Both the position numbers and the translations under genes were made by a program. Under the pieces are notes generated by a model. That model saw nothing but the letters and a program-made list of their open reading frames with translations. It ran no database searches and had not been told where the DNA came from. This document shows, in pieces, positions 39,135-48,017 of a DNA stretch of 64,000 nt (position 1 is its first letter; each line of letters starts with the position of its first letter). Source of the DNA: Colwellia sp. 1_MG-2023 (GTDB lineage Bacteria; Pseudomonadota; Gammaproteobacteria; Enterobacterales; Alteromonadaceae); assembly GCF_030546755.1 (NCBI RefSeq), contig NZ_JAUOPE010000009.1:117342-181341 (forward strand), given 5' to 3'.

Positions 39135-41834
39135 ATGATGACATTCTCTACCAAGAAATTATTTGAAAAACCGGCTCTATATGCTTTATCCGTGCTCATG
39201 ATTGGCATGACTGGATTGATCGTTTTATTTAATTTTTCGTTAGAAAATGAAAAAAAAGCAGCGTATGACAAATATCAACAACGTGCTGAATTAAAATCGA
39301 AAGATATTGAAGCTGAAATTAAACGGTCATTTTTTCAAGTGGCTTCCATTGCTAACCTGTATTCATCGTCGGGCTGGGTAAGTCACTCAGAATATGCTCA
39401 ATTTGTCACACGAGTTTTTCCAAACTTTCCAAAAGGAAGAAGGATCAGTGTCATTCATCATGTCCCTTCATCCTCACTAGAAAGCTATTTAAATAATATT
39501 TCTCAAAATGTTGAGTCTGTTTTTTCACAGTTTGAGGTATTTAATTTTACTTCGCCAAACATACGGAGCAAAGCAACGACCACTGATAATTTTTATAATA
39601 TTGTTAGTTATACTTACCCTGAAATAAATAGAGCTGACTTTATTGGCCGTTCCATTATTAAATCATCACCTATTGCGCCTTTGATTTTTCCCGCGATAGA
39701 AAATAAAACCCCTATCATTTCTGATTTATCACCAAAACTAAGAAATATAAGAAAAGAGCCTTTTCTTATTTACGTCTACCCTTTTTTCTCAACTGATTCT
39801 ATTCATAATGATGCAAGCGAAGTCAGTGGCCTAATTGTTTCAAGCCAATATATTTCTGATTTTTTCATCAATAATTTAATCAATACACCAATGGATAATT
39901 TTAGTTATATTTTAATTGATAGTAAAAATAACGAATTTCATTTTCCAAATAATAAGGTAGTTTCGAACTCAGAAGGAGCAACGAGCAAACTACCAAAAAT
40001 AACGTTTAATTTTTCCATCAACTTAGTTAACAACCGTTTCGACTTGATTGTTATCCCTAATGTTCAACAATTAACTCAACCTAATCGTTTACTTGTTACT
40101 TTATTCATTGTCGGCAGTATTTTAATTGTAGCGATAGCCTTTATTACTTATTCATTGCTTTCTCGCCAAGGTCTGTTAACTCGAGAAGTGAAACGAAAAA
40201 CCTTAGCAATTTATCAACAAAGAAATCAATTATCAGACCAAAATCAGCGACTCATAAAAGCCGTTGAAGCGGCAAAATCATCAGCCAATGCTAAAACAGA
40301 ATTTTTAGCTAACATGAGTCATGAAATCAGAACTCCGTTAAATGGGGTGATTGGCTTAACTGAGCTATTAAATAGAACAAAACTCGATACTGATCAACGG
40401 GAGTATGTTGAAAAACTCACCTATTCAGGGAGGCACTTATTATCTGTTATTAATGACATTTTAGATTTTTCCAAAGTGGAAGCTGGAAAAGTGGATTTAG
40501 AAATCGCGGCATTTTCTATTTATAGTATTATCGATAATTTGTATAACTCTTTTGAAGAAATTGCTAAAGCAAGAGGGATAAACTTTACCATATCTATTGA
40601 CGGCTACGTACATCCTGACTTAATGAGCGATGTATTTAGAATCAACCAAGTTTTAATGAATTTATGCTCAAACGCTATTAAGTTTACTGAAAAAGGAAGT
40701 GTTGATATTGTGATTTCGATGAATAAAGTAAATCATGAAGAAGATATTTTTATCCTTAGATTTCAGGTAAAGGATTCAGGTATTGGCATGGACGAGAAAG
40801 ATATTGCCACTTTATTCAATAAATTTAGTCAAGCAGACACTTCTACCACAAGAAAATATGGCGGTACGGGTTTAGGTTTATCAATTAGTCAGAAACTTTG
40901 CCAGGCGATGGATGGCGACATTAGCGTTACGAGTGAAAAAAACAAAGGAAGTTGCTTTACTGCTTTTATGAAAATACGGTTGAATACTGATATTCTTATC
41001 GATGATCATAAAACTCAACAACAAAGTGAAACCTTACTAAAAGAAAATATTGAGATTCTTATTGTTGATGATAACCCTATCGCATTAAATATTATTAGTA
41101 ACTACCTTGAAAGTATCGCGATTAAACCGATTACTGCACAATCGGCTGAAGAGGGGTTAGAAGTATTAAGAGATTCAGAAAGCGATATAAAACTGATAAT
41201 ATCTGATTGGAAAATGCCACATACCGATGGCTCTGGATTCATTCAAGAAATATTAATGCTAGGTCTAGCTGTTGTACCAAAAGTGATTATTTTATCCGCT
41301 TATGAAACGTCTTCCATAGAAAAAGCCCGCGAAGCACTACCTATAATAAAAGCGGTATTGCAAAAGCCTTGTCCTACTGAAGTATTACACCAAGCGATTA
41401 TGTCTGTGTTAAAAAATAAAACACCGATAAAAGAAACAGTGATTATACAAAAACGATTAGTAGGCATTAATATTCTTGTCGCAGAAGATAATAATATTAA
41501 TCAATTAGTCATTAATAAAATACTCAGCTCCGAAGGTGCTAAGGTAACTATGGCGAATAATGGTGTTGAGGCGATTAAATTAGTTAATACACCCAATAAT
41601 ATAGATATTATTTTAATGGATATTCATATGCCGATTATGGATGGGGTTGAAACAACTGAAATCATCCGCTCAAATAAAGATATAAACATTGCAGAACTGC
41701 CAATTATCGCACTAACCGCAAATGTAATAGAAAGTGATGTTGCAAGCTATTTAGAAGCCGGTATGAATGCTCATGAGTCTAAACCAATTATTAAGGAAAG
41801 CTTAATTACTACGATTCTTAAGCTAGTTAAATGA
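39135..41834 (+). CDS. CHASE-domain hybrid histidine kinase with two receivers
   Basis: The 899-residue kinase has an N-terminal membrane span (about 15-35), a periplasmic CHASE-type sensor to about residue 315 (ISVIHHVPSSSLESYL), a second span (about 325-345), HisKA with His396 ([12 protein letters not shown]), HATPase ([16 protein letters not shown]) and two receiver domains, the first with acceptor in ISDWKMPHTDG and the second in LMDIHMPIMDG. CHASE sensors bind small molecules such as cytokinins or peptides in the periplasm. Translation probably starts at one of two adjacent ATGs, 6 nt after the receptor stop. No cognate response regulator with an output domain is nearby. Confidence 0.92.
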   Translation: MMTFSTKKLFEKPALYALSVLMIGMTGLIVLFNFSLENEKKAAYDKYQQRAELKSKDIEAEIKRSFFQVASIANLYSSSGWVSHSEYAQFVTRVFPNFPKGRRISVIHHVPSSSLESYLNNISQNVESVFSQFEVFNFTSPNIRSKATTTDNFYNIVSYTYPEINRADFIGRSIIKSSPIAPLIFPAIENKTPIISDLSPKLRNIRKEPFLIYVYPFFSTDSIHNDASEVSGLIVSSQYISDFFINNLINTPMDNFSYILIDSKNNEFHFPNNKVVSNSEGATSKLPKITFNFSINLVNNRFDLIVIPNVQQLTQPNRLLVTLFIVGSILIVAIAFITYSLLSRQGLLTREVKRKTLAIYQQRNQLSDQNQRLIKAVEAAKSSANAKTEFLANMSHEIRTPLNGVIGLTELLNRTKLDTDQREYVEKLTYSGRHLLSVINDILDFSKVEAGKVDLEIAAFSIYSIIDNLYNSFEEIAKARGINFTISIDGYVHPDLMSDVFRINQVLMNLCSNAIKFTEKGSVDIVISMNKVNHEEDIFILRFQVKDSGIGMDEKDIATLFNKFSQADTSTTRKYGGTGLGLSISQKLCQAMDGDISVTSEKNKGSCFTAFMKIRLNTDILIDDHKTQQQSETLLKENIEILIVDDNPIALNIISNYLESIAIKPITAQSAEEGLEVLRDSESDIKLIISDWKMPHTDGSGFIQEILMLGLAVVPKVIILSAYETSSIEKAREALPIIKAVLQKPCPTEVLHQAIMSVLKNKTPIKETVIIQKRLVGINILVAEDNNINQLVINKILSSEGAKVTMANNGVEAIKLVNTPNNIDIILMDIHMPIMDGVETTEIIRSNKDINIAELPIIALTANVIESDVASYLEAGMNAHESKPIIKESLITTILKLVK

Positions 41835-42002
41835 AAGCTCAATATTAAGTTTTCTATATAACGTTTAGGGCAAAGACACTTAATCATAACCAGAGCAGCC
41901 ATTTTAATGTTAGCTTTTTATATTTTAGCAATATTGGAAATGCATGCTATTTAACCTTAATCATAATAAGTCGCTCTTAAATCGCTACTATTTAACGTGA
42001 TA

Positions 42003-42031
42003 AAAAAGCCAACGGTTAATGTTGGCTTTTT
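42003..42031. terminator. Bidirectional terminator between the CHASE kinase and ETF-QO
   Basis: AAAAAGCCAAC/GTTGGCTTTTT (11-bp stem, 7-nt loop) between two convergent genes. Confidence 0.88.
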
Positions 42032-42058
42032 ATTATTTGATTGACCCGTCCTAACTAT

Positions 42059-43720
42059 TTACATATTCGGATAATTCGGGCCGCCTGTTCCTTCAGGTGT
42101 TACCCAAGTAATGTTTTGGCTTGGATCTTTAATATCACAGGTTTTACAATGGATACAGTTTTGTGAGTTGATGACAAACTTTTCACCCTCTTCGCTTTGC
42201 TCCACTTCATAAACACCTGCCGGACAATAACGTTGCGCAGGCTCAGCATATTTCGGCATATTCACCGTTAATGGGATCAATGCATCGGCCAATTTTAAAT
42301 GACAAGGTTGCTCTTCTTCATGATTGGTATTGGATAAAAACACTGAAGATAACTTATCAAAACTTAACTTATTATCAGGTTTTGGATAATTGATCACAAT
42401 CGACTCAGACGCAGGCTTTAATTGCTCATGATCTAACGAATCATCTTTAAAGTTAAACGGTAATTTTCCGCCAAAAATATTTTGATCTAGTGTGTTGTAT
42501 GCACCGCCAAGAAAAGTACCAAACTTATGCATTGCAGGACCAAAATTACGCGTATTGTAAAGTTCTTCATATAACCAAGAGTTTTGATATGCTTCGGTAA
42601 AATCCGTTAAATCTTTGCCGCCTGAGTTTTCAGTTGAAGCGTCAGATGATAAATCAGCAAAAATAGCTTCAGCCGCTAACATGCCTGATTTCATCGCGGT
42701 GTGATTTCCTTTAATTTTGGCAAAATTAATCGTGCCCGCATCACAGCCCACTAATAAACCACCCGGCATGGTCATTTTAGGTAAAGAATTATAACCACCT
42801 TTTGCCATGGCTCTTGCACCATAAGAAACGCGTTTACCGCCCGATAAATATTGAGCAATTTTAGGATGATGCTTATATCGCTGAAATTCATCAAATGGGC
42901 TTAAATGTGGATTGCTGTAATTTAAATCAACAATTAAGCCAACAAACACTTGGTTATTTTCCGCGTGATATAAATAACCACCACCGTTGGTGTCTTTATC
43001 TAAAGGCCAACCTGCCGTATGAACAACCAAGCCTTCTTGATGTTTTTCAGGATCAATATCCCAAATTTCTTTAAAGCCTAGTCCATAATGTTGAGGCGAT
43101 TTATCCGCATCTAAATTAAACTTTTTAATTAATTCTTTACCAAGATGTCCTCGACAACCTTCAGCAAAAACCGTGTATTTGGCCCGTAACTCCATACCTG
43201 GTACGAACGAATCTTTAGGATTACCTTCAACATCTAATCCCATATCACCGGTTAGCACGCCAGCTACGCTACCATCGTCATTATAAAGAACTTCTTGCGC
43301 AGGAAAGCCTGGGAAAATCTCAACACCAAGTTGTTCAGCTTGCTCAGCCAACCAACGACACATATTGCCCATACTAGCAATATAGTTGCCCTCATTATGC
43401 ATAGTTTTTGGCACGCTAAAATTAGGTAGTTTTATCGCGCTTTCTTCACTGTTGAATAAATATATATCATCACCAGTGACTTTAGTTGTTAACGGTGCGC
43501 CCTTTTCTTGCCAATCGGGAAACAACTCATTAAGTGCTCTAGGTTCAAAGACAGCCCCCGAAAGAATATGCGCGCCAACTTCTGAGCCTTTTTCAACAAC
43601 GCACACCATTAATTCTTGTTCTTTTTCTTGTGCTAATTGCATAAGACGACATGCCGTTGATAATCCTGATGGCCCAGCACCAACGATTACCACGTCAAAT
43701 TCCATTGATTCACGTTCCAT
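42059..43720 (-). CDS. etfD: Electron transfer flavoprotein-ubiquinone oxidoreductase
   Basis: ETF-QO passes electrons from the electron transfer flavoprotein to the quinone pool at the inner membrane. The ATG at 43718-43720 gives 553 residues and has GGGAG as Shine-Dalgarno; a start 14 codons earlier lies over the operators. The product has the FAD motif VVIVGAGPSGLSTACRL, the conserved YGARAMAKGGYNSLPKM and GTINFAKIKGNHTAMKSG stretches, and a C-terminal 4Fe-4S cluster region with CIHCKTCDIKDPSQNI. It is divergent from etfBA with two PsrA-like sites in between, so oxidation of fatty acids probably controls it. Confidence 0.95.
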   Translation of the reverse strand: MERESMEFDVVIVGAGPSGLSTACRLMQLAQEKEQELMVCVVEKGSEVGAHILSGAVFEPRALNELFPDWQEKGAPLTTKVTGDDIYLFNSEESAIKLPNFSVPKTMHNEGNYIASMGNMCRWLAEQAEQLGVEIFPGFPAQEVLYNDDGSVAGVLTGDMGLDVEGNPKDSFVPGMELRAKYTVFAEGCRGHLGKELIKKFNLDADKSPQHYGLGFKEIWDIDPEKHQEGLVVHTAGWPLDKDTNGGGYLYHAENNQVFVGLIVDLNYSNPHLSPFDEFQRYKHHPKIAQYLSGGKRVSYGARAMAKGGYNSLPKMTMPGGLLVGCDAGTINFAKIKGNHTAMKSGMLAAEAIFADLSSDASTENSGGKDLTDFTEAYQNSWLYEELYNTRNFGPAMHKFGTFLGGAYNTLDQNIFGGKLPFNFKDDSLDHEQLKPASESIVINYPKPDNKLSFDKLSSVFLSNTNHEEEQPCHLKLADALIPLTVNMPKYAEPAQRYCPAGVYEVEQSEEGEKFVINSQNCIHCKTCDIKDPSQNITWVTPEGTGGPNYPNM

Positions 43721-43752
43721 AATTTCTCCCAAAATTGTTTCACTATTGAATT

Positions 43753-43787
43753 TCAAACGCACGTTTGATTTTCAAACACCTGTTTGA
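43753..43787. promoter_or_regulatory. Two tandem PsrA-type operators
   Basis: TCAAAC-GCAC-GTTTGA (43753-43768) and TCAAAC-ACCT-GTTTGA (43772-43787) are perfect 6-bp inverted repeats, 19 bp apart centre to centre, 33 bp before the ETF-QO start. They match the PsrA motif (G/C)AAAC-N2-4-GTTTG(C/G), a fatty-acid-responsive repressor known to control etf genes in gammaproteobacteria. Confidence 0.78.
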
Positions 43788-44002
43788 TAATATCATACCT
43801 ATAGAATTTTCGTCAGTAAATACTATGCTGTAAAAGAGTATTTACTGATATAAAACATATTTGCTCATTTTGAGATAAAGTTACGTTGACGTTGACGGAA
43901 TCTAAAAGTAACCTTTGAGCCAATAAAACTAAGTCTAGTTCATTATTCTTATTGCGATAAAAACTAGGCAAAAAAAACCAACAAGCATAATTAGAGGCAA
44001 CG

Positions 44003-44755
44003 ATGAAAGTATTAGTCCCCATCAAACGTGTCATCGACTATAACGTTAAAGTTCGCGTAAAAGCAGACAACACTAATGTTGATTTGGCCAATGTAAAAAT
44101 GGCTATTAACCCATTTTGTGAAATCGCAGTTGAAGAAGCCGTTCGATTAAAAGAAGCCGGTACAGCAACAGAAGTTATTGCTGTATCAATTGGCGATAAA
44201 GCGTGCCAAGAACAGTTGCGTACCGCCCTAGCATTAGGCGCTGACCGTGCTATACAAATTGAAACTGACCAAAATTTAGATTCATTAAATGTTGCTAAGT
44301 TATTACAAAAAGTTGTTGAAGAAGAGCAACCTCAATTGGTGATTTTAGGTAAACAATCTATTGATAGTGACAACAATCAAACAGGTCAAATGCTTGCTGC
44401 ATTAACAGGTTTAGCGCAAGGTACTTTCGCTTCTGAAGTAAAAGTTGACGGTGATAAAGTCAATGTGACTCGTGAAGTAGATGGCGGTTTACAAACGGTT
44501 GCACTTAACTTACCCGCAATTGTAACTACTGATTTACGTTTAAATGAACCTCGTTATGCCTCATTACCTAATATTATGAAAGCTAAACGTAAACCATTAG
44601 ATGTAAAAGCTGCAGCAGATTTTGGAATCGACTTATCACCACGTTCAACACTTTTAAAAGTTACGCCTCCTTCAGAGCGTCAAGCAGGAATTGTGGTTGA
44701 AACAGTGGATGAGTTAGTAGAAAAGTTAAAAAATGAAGCGAAGGTGATCTCATGA
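44003..44755 (+). CDS. etfB: Electron transfer flavoprotein beta subunit
   Basis: The 250-residue subunit begins [20 protein letters not shown] and carries the AMP-binding ETF-beta signature [30 protein letters not shown] region and the recognition loop for dehydrogenases. With the alpha subunit it takes electrons from acyl-CoA and other dehydrogenases. It overlaps etfA by 4 nt (ATGA), so expression is coupled. The start is preceded by GAGG. It lies 283 bp from the ETF-QO start and may share its regulation. Confidence 0.97.
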   Translation: MKVLVPIKRVIDYNVKVRVKADNTNVDLANVKMAINPFCEIAVEEAVRLKEAGTATEVIAVSIGDKACQEQLRTALALGADRAIQIETDQNLDSLNVAKLLQKVVEEEQPQLVILGKQSIDSDNNQTGQMLAALTGLAQGTFASEVKVDGDKVNVTREVDGGLQTVALNLPAIVTTDLRLNEPRYASLPNIMKAKRKPLDVKAAADFGIDLSPRSTLLKVTPPSERQAGIVVETVDELVEKLKNEAKVIS

Positions 44756-45678
44756 GTATTTTAGTTTTTGCAGAGCACGATAATAACGAATTAAAAGCCG
44801 ATACTTTAAAAACAGTAGCGGCAGCACAAGCCATTGGTGGCGACATTCACTTATTAGTAGCAGGCGCTAACTGTGCTTCAGTAGCTGAGCAAGCAGCGAA
44901 AGTAAATGGTGTCAGTAAAGTACTTGTGGCAGACAATGCCGCTTATGAGCACCAATTAGCTGAAAACATCAGTTTATTAGTGACCGAATTAGCTGCTGAC
45001 TACGAACATATTATCGCAACCGCATTAACCACAGGCAAAAACTTTATGCCACGTGTAGCGGCATTGTTAGATGTTGCTCAAATCTCTGACATTATTGGTG
45101 TTGAATCAGCAGATACCTTTGTTCGCCCTATTTATGCAGGTAACGCTATTGCTACCGTACAAAGCTTAGATAGCAAAAAAGTGATCACCGTTCGTTCAAC
45201 CGGATTTGATGCTGTTGCAACCGATGGTAATGCCGAAGTCGTTAATATTGACAAAGCAACTGATGCGGGTACGTCAAGTCATGTGAGTGATGAACTTACC
45301 GTTTCAGAACGACCTGATTTAGGCGCAGCAAGTGTCGTTATTTCTGGTGGTCGAGGCATGCAAAATGGTGATAACTTCAAGTTATTAGAAGGGATTGCAG
45401 ATAAATTAGGTGCTGCTATTGGTGCTTCTCGTGCTGCTGTTGATGCAGGTTTTGTTGCCAATGATATGCAAGTGGGTCAAACCGGTAAAATTGTTGCTCC
45501 AGACTTATACATTGCTGTAGGTATTTCAGGGGCAATTCAACATTTAGCCGGTATGAAGGACTCGAAAGTAATTGTTGCTATCAATAAAGATGCTGAAGCG
45601 CCAATTTTCCAAGTTGCCGACTACGGTATTGTTGGTGATTTATTTGACGTTTTACCAGAACTTGAAGCAAAACTTTAA
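44752..45678 (+). CDS. etfA: Electron transfer flavoprotein alpha subunit
   Basis: The 308-residue subunit binds FAD; the C-terminal signature is [20 protein letters not shown] with [10 protein letters not shown] after it, and the ARTIGNG-like region reads [20 protein letters not shown]. The length is normal for bacterial EtfA. The start overlaps the etfB stop as ATGA. A terminator follows 24 nt after the stop, so the operon is etfBA only. Confidence 0.97.
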   Translation: MSILVFAEHDNNELKADTLKTVAAAQAIGGDIHLLVAGANCASVAEQAAKVNGVSKVLVADNAAYEHQLAENISLLVTELAADYEHIIATALTTGKNFMPRVAALLDVAQISDIIGVESADTFVRPIYAGNAIATVQSLDSKKVITVRSTGFDAVATDGNAEVVNIDKATDAGTSSHVSDELTVSERPDLGAASVVISGGRGMQNGDNFKLLEGIADKLGAAIGASRAAVDAGFVANDMQVGQTGKIVAPDLYIAVGISGAIQHLAGMKDSKVIVAINKDAEAPIFQVADYGIVGDLFDVLPELEAKL

Positions 45679-45701
45679 ATAAACTTTAATCTTTAAAACG
45701 T

Positions 45702-45736
45702 AAAAAAGCCAATTAGCAACACTGATTGGCTTTTTT
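45702..45736 (+). terminator. Terminator after etfA
   Basis: AAAAAAGCCAAT...ATTGGCTTTTTT: 12-bp stem (with an inner C-G extension broken by one mismatch) and a T-run. The A-run on the left makes it usable also for the convergent peroxiredoxin gene. Confidence 0.88.
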
Positions 45737-45779
45737 GATGCATAAATTTTATTTACTAAAATATTAACGGTTCATTTCT

Positions 45780-46508
45780 TTACTTAAAATAAACTTCTAA
45801 TGCTTCATTGCCGCCAATTAACTTACCGTCAATAAAGACCTGAGGCACGGTCTCTGCATTTGCCACGGCTTTTAAGGTGGATAAACTAATATCTTTGCCA
45901 ACCTCTAACGCTTCAAAAGATAAACCTTTTTCATTCAATAACTGCTTTGCTTTTTGACAGAATGGGCAATCAGGTTTACTAAACACGGTAACCGTCTGTT
46001 TCTGTATAGCGTTTGGGTTTATATAATTAAGCATGGTATCAGCATCAGAAACTTCAAACGGGTCACCTTCAACTTCTGGCTCTATAAACATTTTTTCGAT
46101 AACGCCATTTTTAACTAACATCGCATAGCGCCAGCTACGTTTACCAAAGCCTATATCGCCTTTATCAACTAACATCCCCATTGCTTGTGAAAAATCGCCG
46201 TTACCATCGGGAATAAAGCTAATTTTTTCTGCATGCTGGTTTTCCGCCCAAGCGTTCATTACAAAAGTATCATTGACTGATAAACACACAATTTCATCAA
46301 CACCATTGGCAAAAAAGGTTTCAGCCAATTCATTATATCTAGGCAGATGTGTTGAAGAACAGGTAGGAGTAAAAGCACCGGGTAAGGCAAATACAATGAC
46401 AGTTTTGTTATCAAAAATATTCTCTGTCGTTCGTTTTGTCCATGCACCATTGTCAATGATAGAAAAGCTCAATGATGGAATTTTTTGTCCTTCGATATTT
46501 TTTAACAT
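45780..46508 (-). CDS. Peroxiredoxin-glutaredoxin fusion (hybrid Prx5)
   Basis: The 242-residue enzyme reduces peroxides with glutathione. Residues 1-165 are a Prx5 domain with the peroxidatic Cys50 in PGAFTPTCSSTHLPRY, and residues 170-242 are a glutaredoxin with the CPFC active site (Cys181, Cys184) and the GSH-binding TVPQVFIDGKLIGGNEAL. This fusion is known from Haemophilus, Vibrio and other gammaproteobacteria as PGdx and does not need a separate reductase. The gene is alone, convergent with etfA. An inverted repeat lies 45 bp upstream; no clear OxyR site was recognised. Confidence 0.93.
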   Translation of the reverse strand: MLKNIEGQKIPSLSFSIIDNGAWTKRTTENIFDNKTVIVFALPGAFTPTCSSTHLPRYNELAETFFANGVDEIVCLSVNDTFVMNAWAENQHAEKISFIPDGNGDFSQAMGMLVDKGDIGFGKRSWRYAMLVKNGVIEKMFIEPEVEGDPFEVSDADTMLNYINPNAIQKQTVTVFSKPDCPFCQKAKQLLNEKGLSFEALEVGKDISLSTLKAVANAETVPQVFIDGKLIGGNEALEVYFK

Positions 46509-46552
46509 AATACTCTCTTGTGTTGTTTATTTAATAAGTTGAATTAGGGGCT

Positions 46553-46593
46553 GTTGATCTTTCGAGATTGTTTTTTAACCGCGAAAGATCAAC
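46553..46593. repeat. 12-bp inverted repeat upstream of the peroxiredoxin gene
   Basis: GTTGATCTTTCG and CGAAAGATCAAC form perfect 12-bp arms with a 17-nt centre. It lies in the 306-bp gap between the peroxiredoxin gene and yciH. There is no T-run, so it is not a terminator; it may be a remnant of a miniature transposable element or a 5' leader hairpin. The rest of the gap is AT-rich without other signals. Confidence 0.6.
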
Positions 46594-46814
46594 TGCCTTA
46601 ATTATCGGTTAATTTCAGTAATAAATATAATATATTAATTTTATGATATTAATCTATTTAATCTATCATATTAAAAAGATTGTTCTTTCTCTGTGATAAT
46701 GCTCGTGCTAATTTTAGATCAAAATCAACAAAATTCATTATTCATCACATACGTCGTATTTTTTTTCGTTGAGTTTTACTATAATTTAGCTAAGTTCCCT
46801 TAAGAGTATTATTT

Positions 46815-47144
46815 ATGTCTTGGCAAGACCAATTATCCGATCTTGTGTATTCAACCGATAAAGGCAAAATTAAACCCGAAAAAGTAAAAACCATCACCCC
46901 TAGCGATGGGTTTGCTAAAGTTAGAAGAGAAACAAAAGGTAGAAAAGGTAAAGGCGTGATGGTGATCAGCGGCTTAGGTTTAGATGCCAAAGCGTTAAAA
47001 GACTTAGCCAGTAAACTCAAAAAAAGCTGTGGTACAGGCGGCAGTGTCGTAGATGAAACAATAGAAATACAAGGTGACAAGCGTGAGGCTATTCAGAAAA
47101 TTTTAGAAAAATCAGGCTATAAAGTTAAATTTATTGGTGGTTAA
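46815..47144 (+). CDS. yciH: YciH, SUI1/eIF1-like translation factor
   Basis: The 109-residue protein is the bacterial homologue of eIF1. It has a short N-terminal tail (LSDLVYSTDKGKI) and the SUI1 fold with the GKGVMVISGLGLDAKALKDLASKLKKSCGTGGSV run and the end IQKILEKSGYKVKFIGG, both highly conserved. E. coli YciH acts on start-site fidelity and inhibits translation in stress. Length and layout are normal. The gene is followed 37 nt later by the double-receiver regulator, and could be cotranscribed with it. Confidence 0.95.
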   Translation: MSWQDQLSDLVYSTDKGKIKPEKVKTITPSDGFAKVRRETKGRKGKGVMVISGLGLDAKALKDLASKLKKSCGTGGSVVDETIEIQGDKREAIQKILEKSGYKVKFIGG

Positions 47145-47181
47145 TCACTAAAAACTCTCCATCATTTTATATGAGATAATA

Positions 47182-47979
47182 ATGACAACGATACAACCAA
47201 GCGAGTTATCAATTTTACTAATTGAACCTTCAGATACTCAAAGTAAATACATCATAAATCAGCTGAAAGCCCAAGGTATTAATAAAATAACTTTGGCGAA
47301 AAGTTTAACTCAAGCGCGAGAAATACTGACTCGCCAACATTATGATTTAATTGCCAGCGCCATGTATTTCGATAACGGTACCGCATTAGATTTACTCAAA
47401 GAAATCAAACACTCTGAACGTAATCAAGACTCTGCATTTATGCTAGTTTCAAGCGAATGTAAGCGCGATAACCTAGAAGAATATAAACAGTCAGGTGTTG
47501 TAGCTATTTTACCAAAACCTTTTACTTCTGAGCATTTGCATGCAGCGATTAATAATACGATTGATTTACTAACGGCTGACGAAATGGAGTTAGAATACTT
47601 TGATGTTCATGAAATCCGCGTTTTATTAGTTGATGACAGTAAATTAGCCCGAAACCATATTAGACGTGTTTTAAATAACTTAGGTTTACTTAAAGTTACC
47701 GAAGCAGTTGATGGCAAAGAAGCGATAAACTTACTCAATGATAATATGTACGATTTAATTGTTACTGACTACAACATGCCAGAAGTTGATGGCAGAGAAT
47801 TAACTCGTTATGTAAGAGAGCAAAGTCAACAATCTCACCTACCTATTTTAATGGTAACCAGTGAAAGTAACGATACTCATCTTGCCAATATTGAACAAGA
47901 TGGCGTAAATGCATTATGCGATAAACCGTTTGAGCCTGAATTTGTCAAACAAATACTTTTTAGATTACTAGAGCATTAA
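47182..47979 (+). CDS. Double-receiver response regulator without output domain
   Basis: The 265-residue protein is two receiver domains in tandem and nothing else. The second (about 148-265) is complete: VDDS acids, phospho-acceptor in IVTDYNMPEVDG, conserved Thr/Ser and Lys (CDKPF). The first (about 10-125) is degenerate: the acceptor segment reads DLIASAMYFDNG, so the Asp is Ala60, and the acid pair is LLIEPSD, though the Lys of LPKPF remains. Single-domain or double-domain receivers usually act by binding partners such as chemotaxis motors or phosphotransfer proteins. No kinase is adjacent, but three hybrid kinases are in the window. Confidence 0.85.
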   Translation: MTTIQPSELSILLIEPSDTQSKYIINQLKAQGINKITLAKSLTQAREILTRQHYDLIASAMYFDNGTALDLLKEIKHSERNQDSAFMLVSSECKRDNLEEYKQSGVVAILPKPFTSEHLHAAINNTIDLLTADEMELEYFDVHEIRVLLVDDSKLARNHIRRVLNNLGLLKVTEAVDGKEAINLLNDNMYDLIVTDYNMPEVDGRELTRYVREQSQQSHLPILMVTSESNDTHLANIEQDGVNALCDKPFEPEFVKQILFRLLEH

Positions 47980-48017
47980 TAGAACTTTAACCGATTTAAT
48001 AGTGCTTATCATATTGA

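Noticed and set aside
43813..44034. Small reading frame on the minus strand in the etf intergenic region
   Set aside because: It has no ribosome site or known motif and overlaps the start of etfB.
46620..46700. Possible OxyR site before the peroxiredoxin gene
   Set aside because: ATAG/CTAT pieces are present, but not with the OxyR spacing, and the stretch is almost all A and T.
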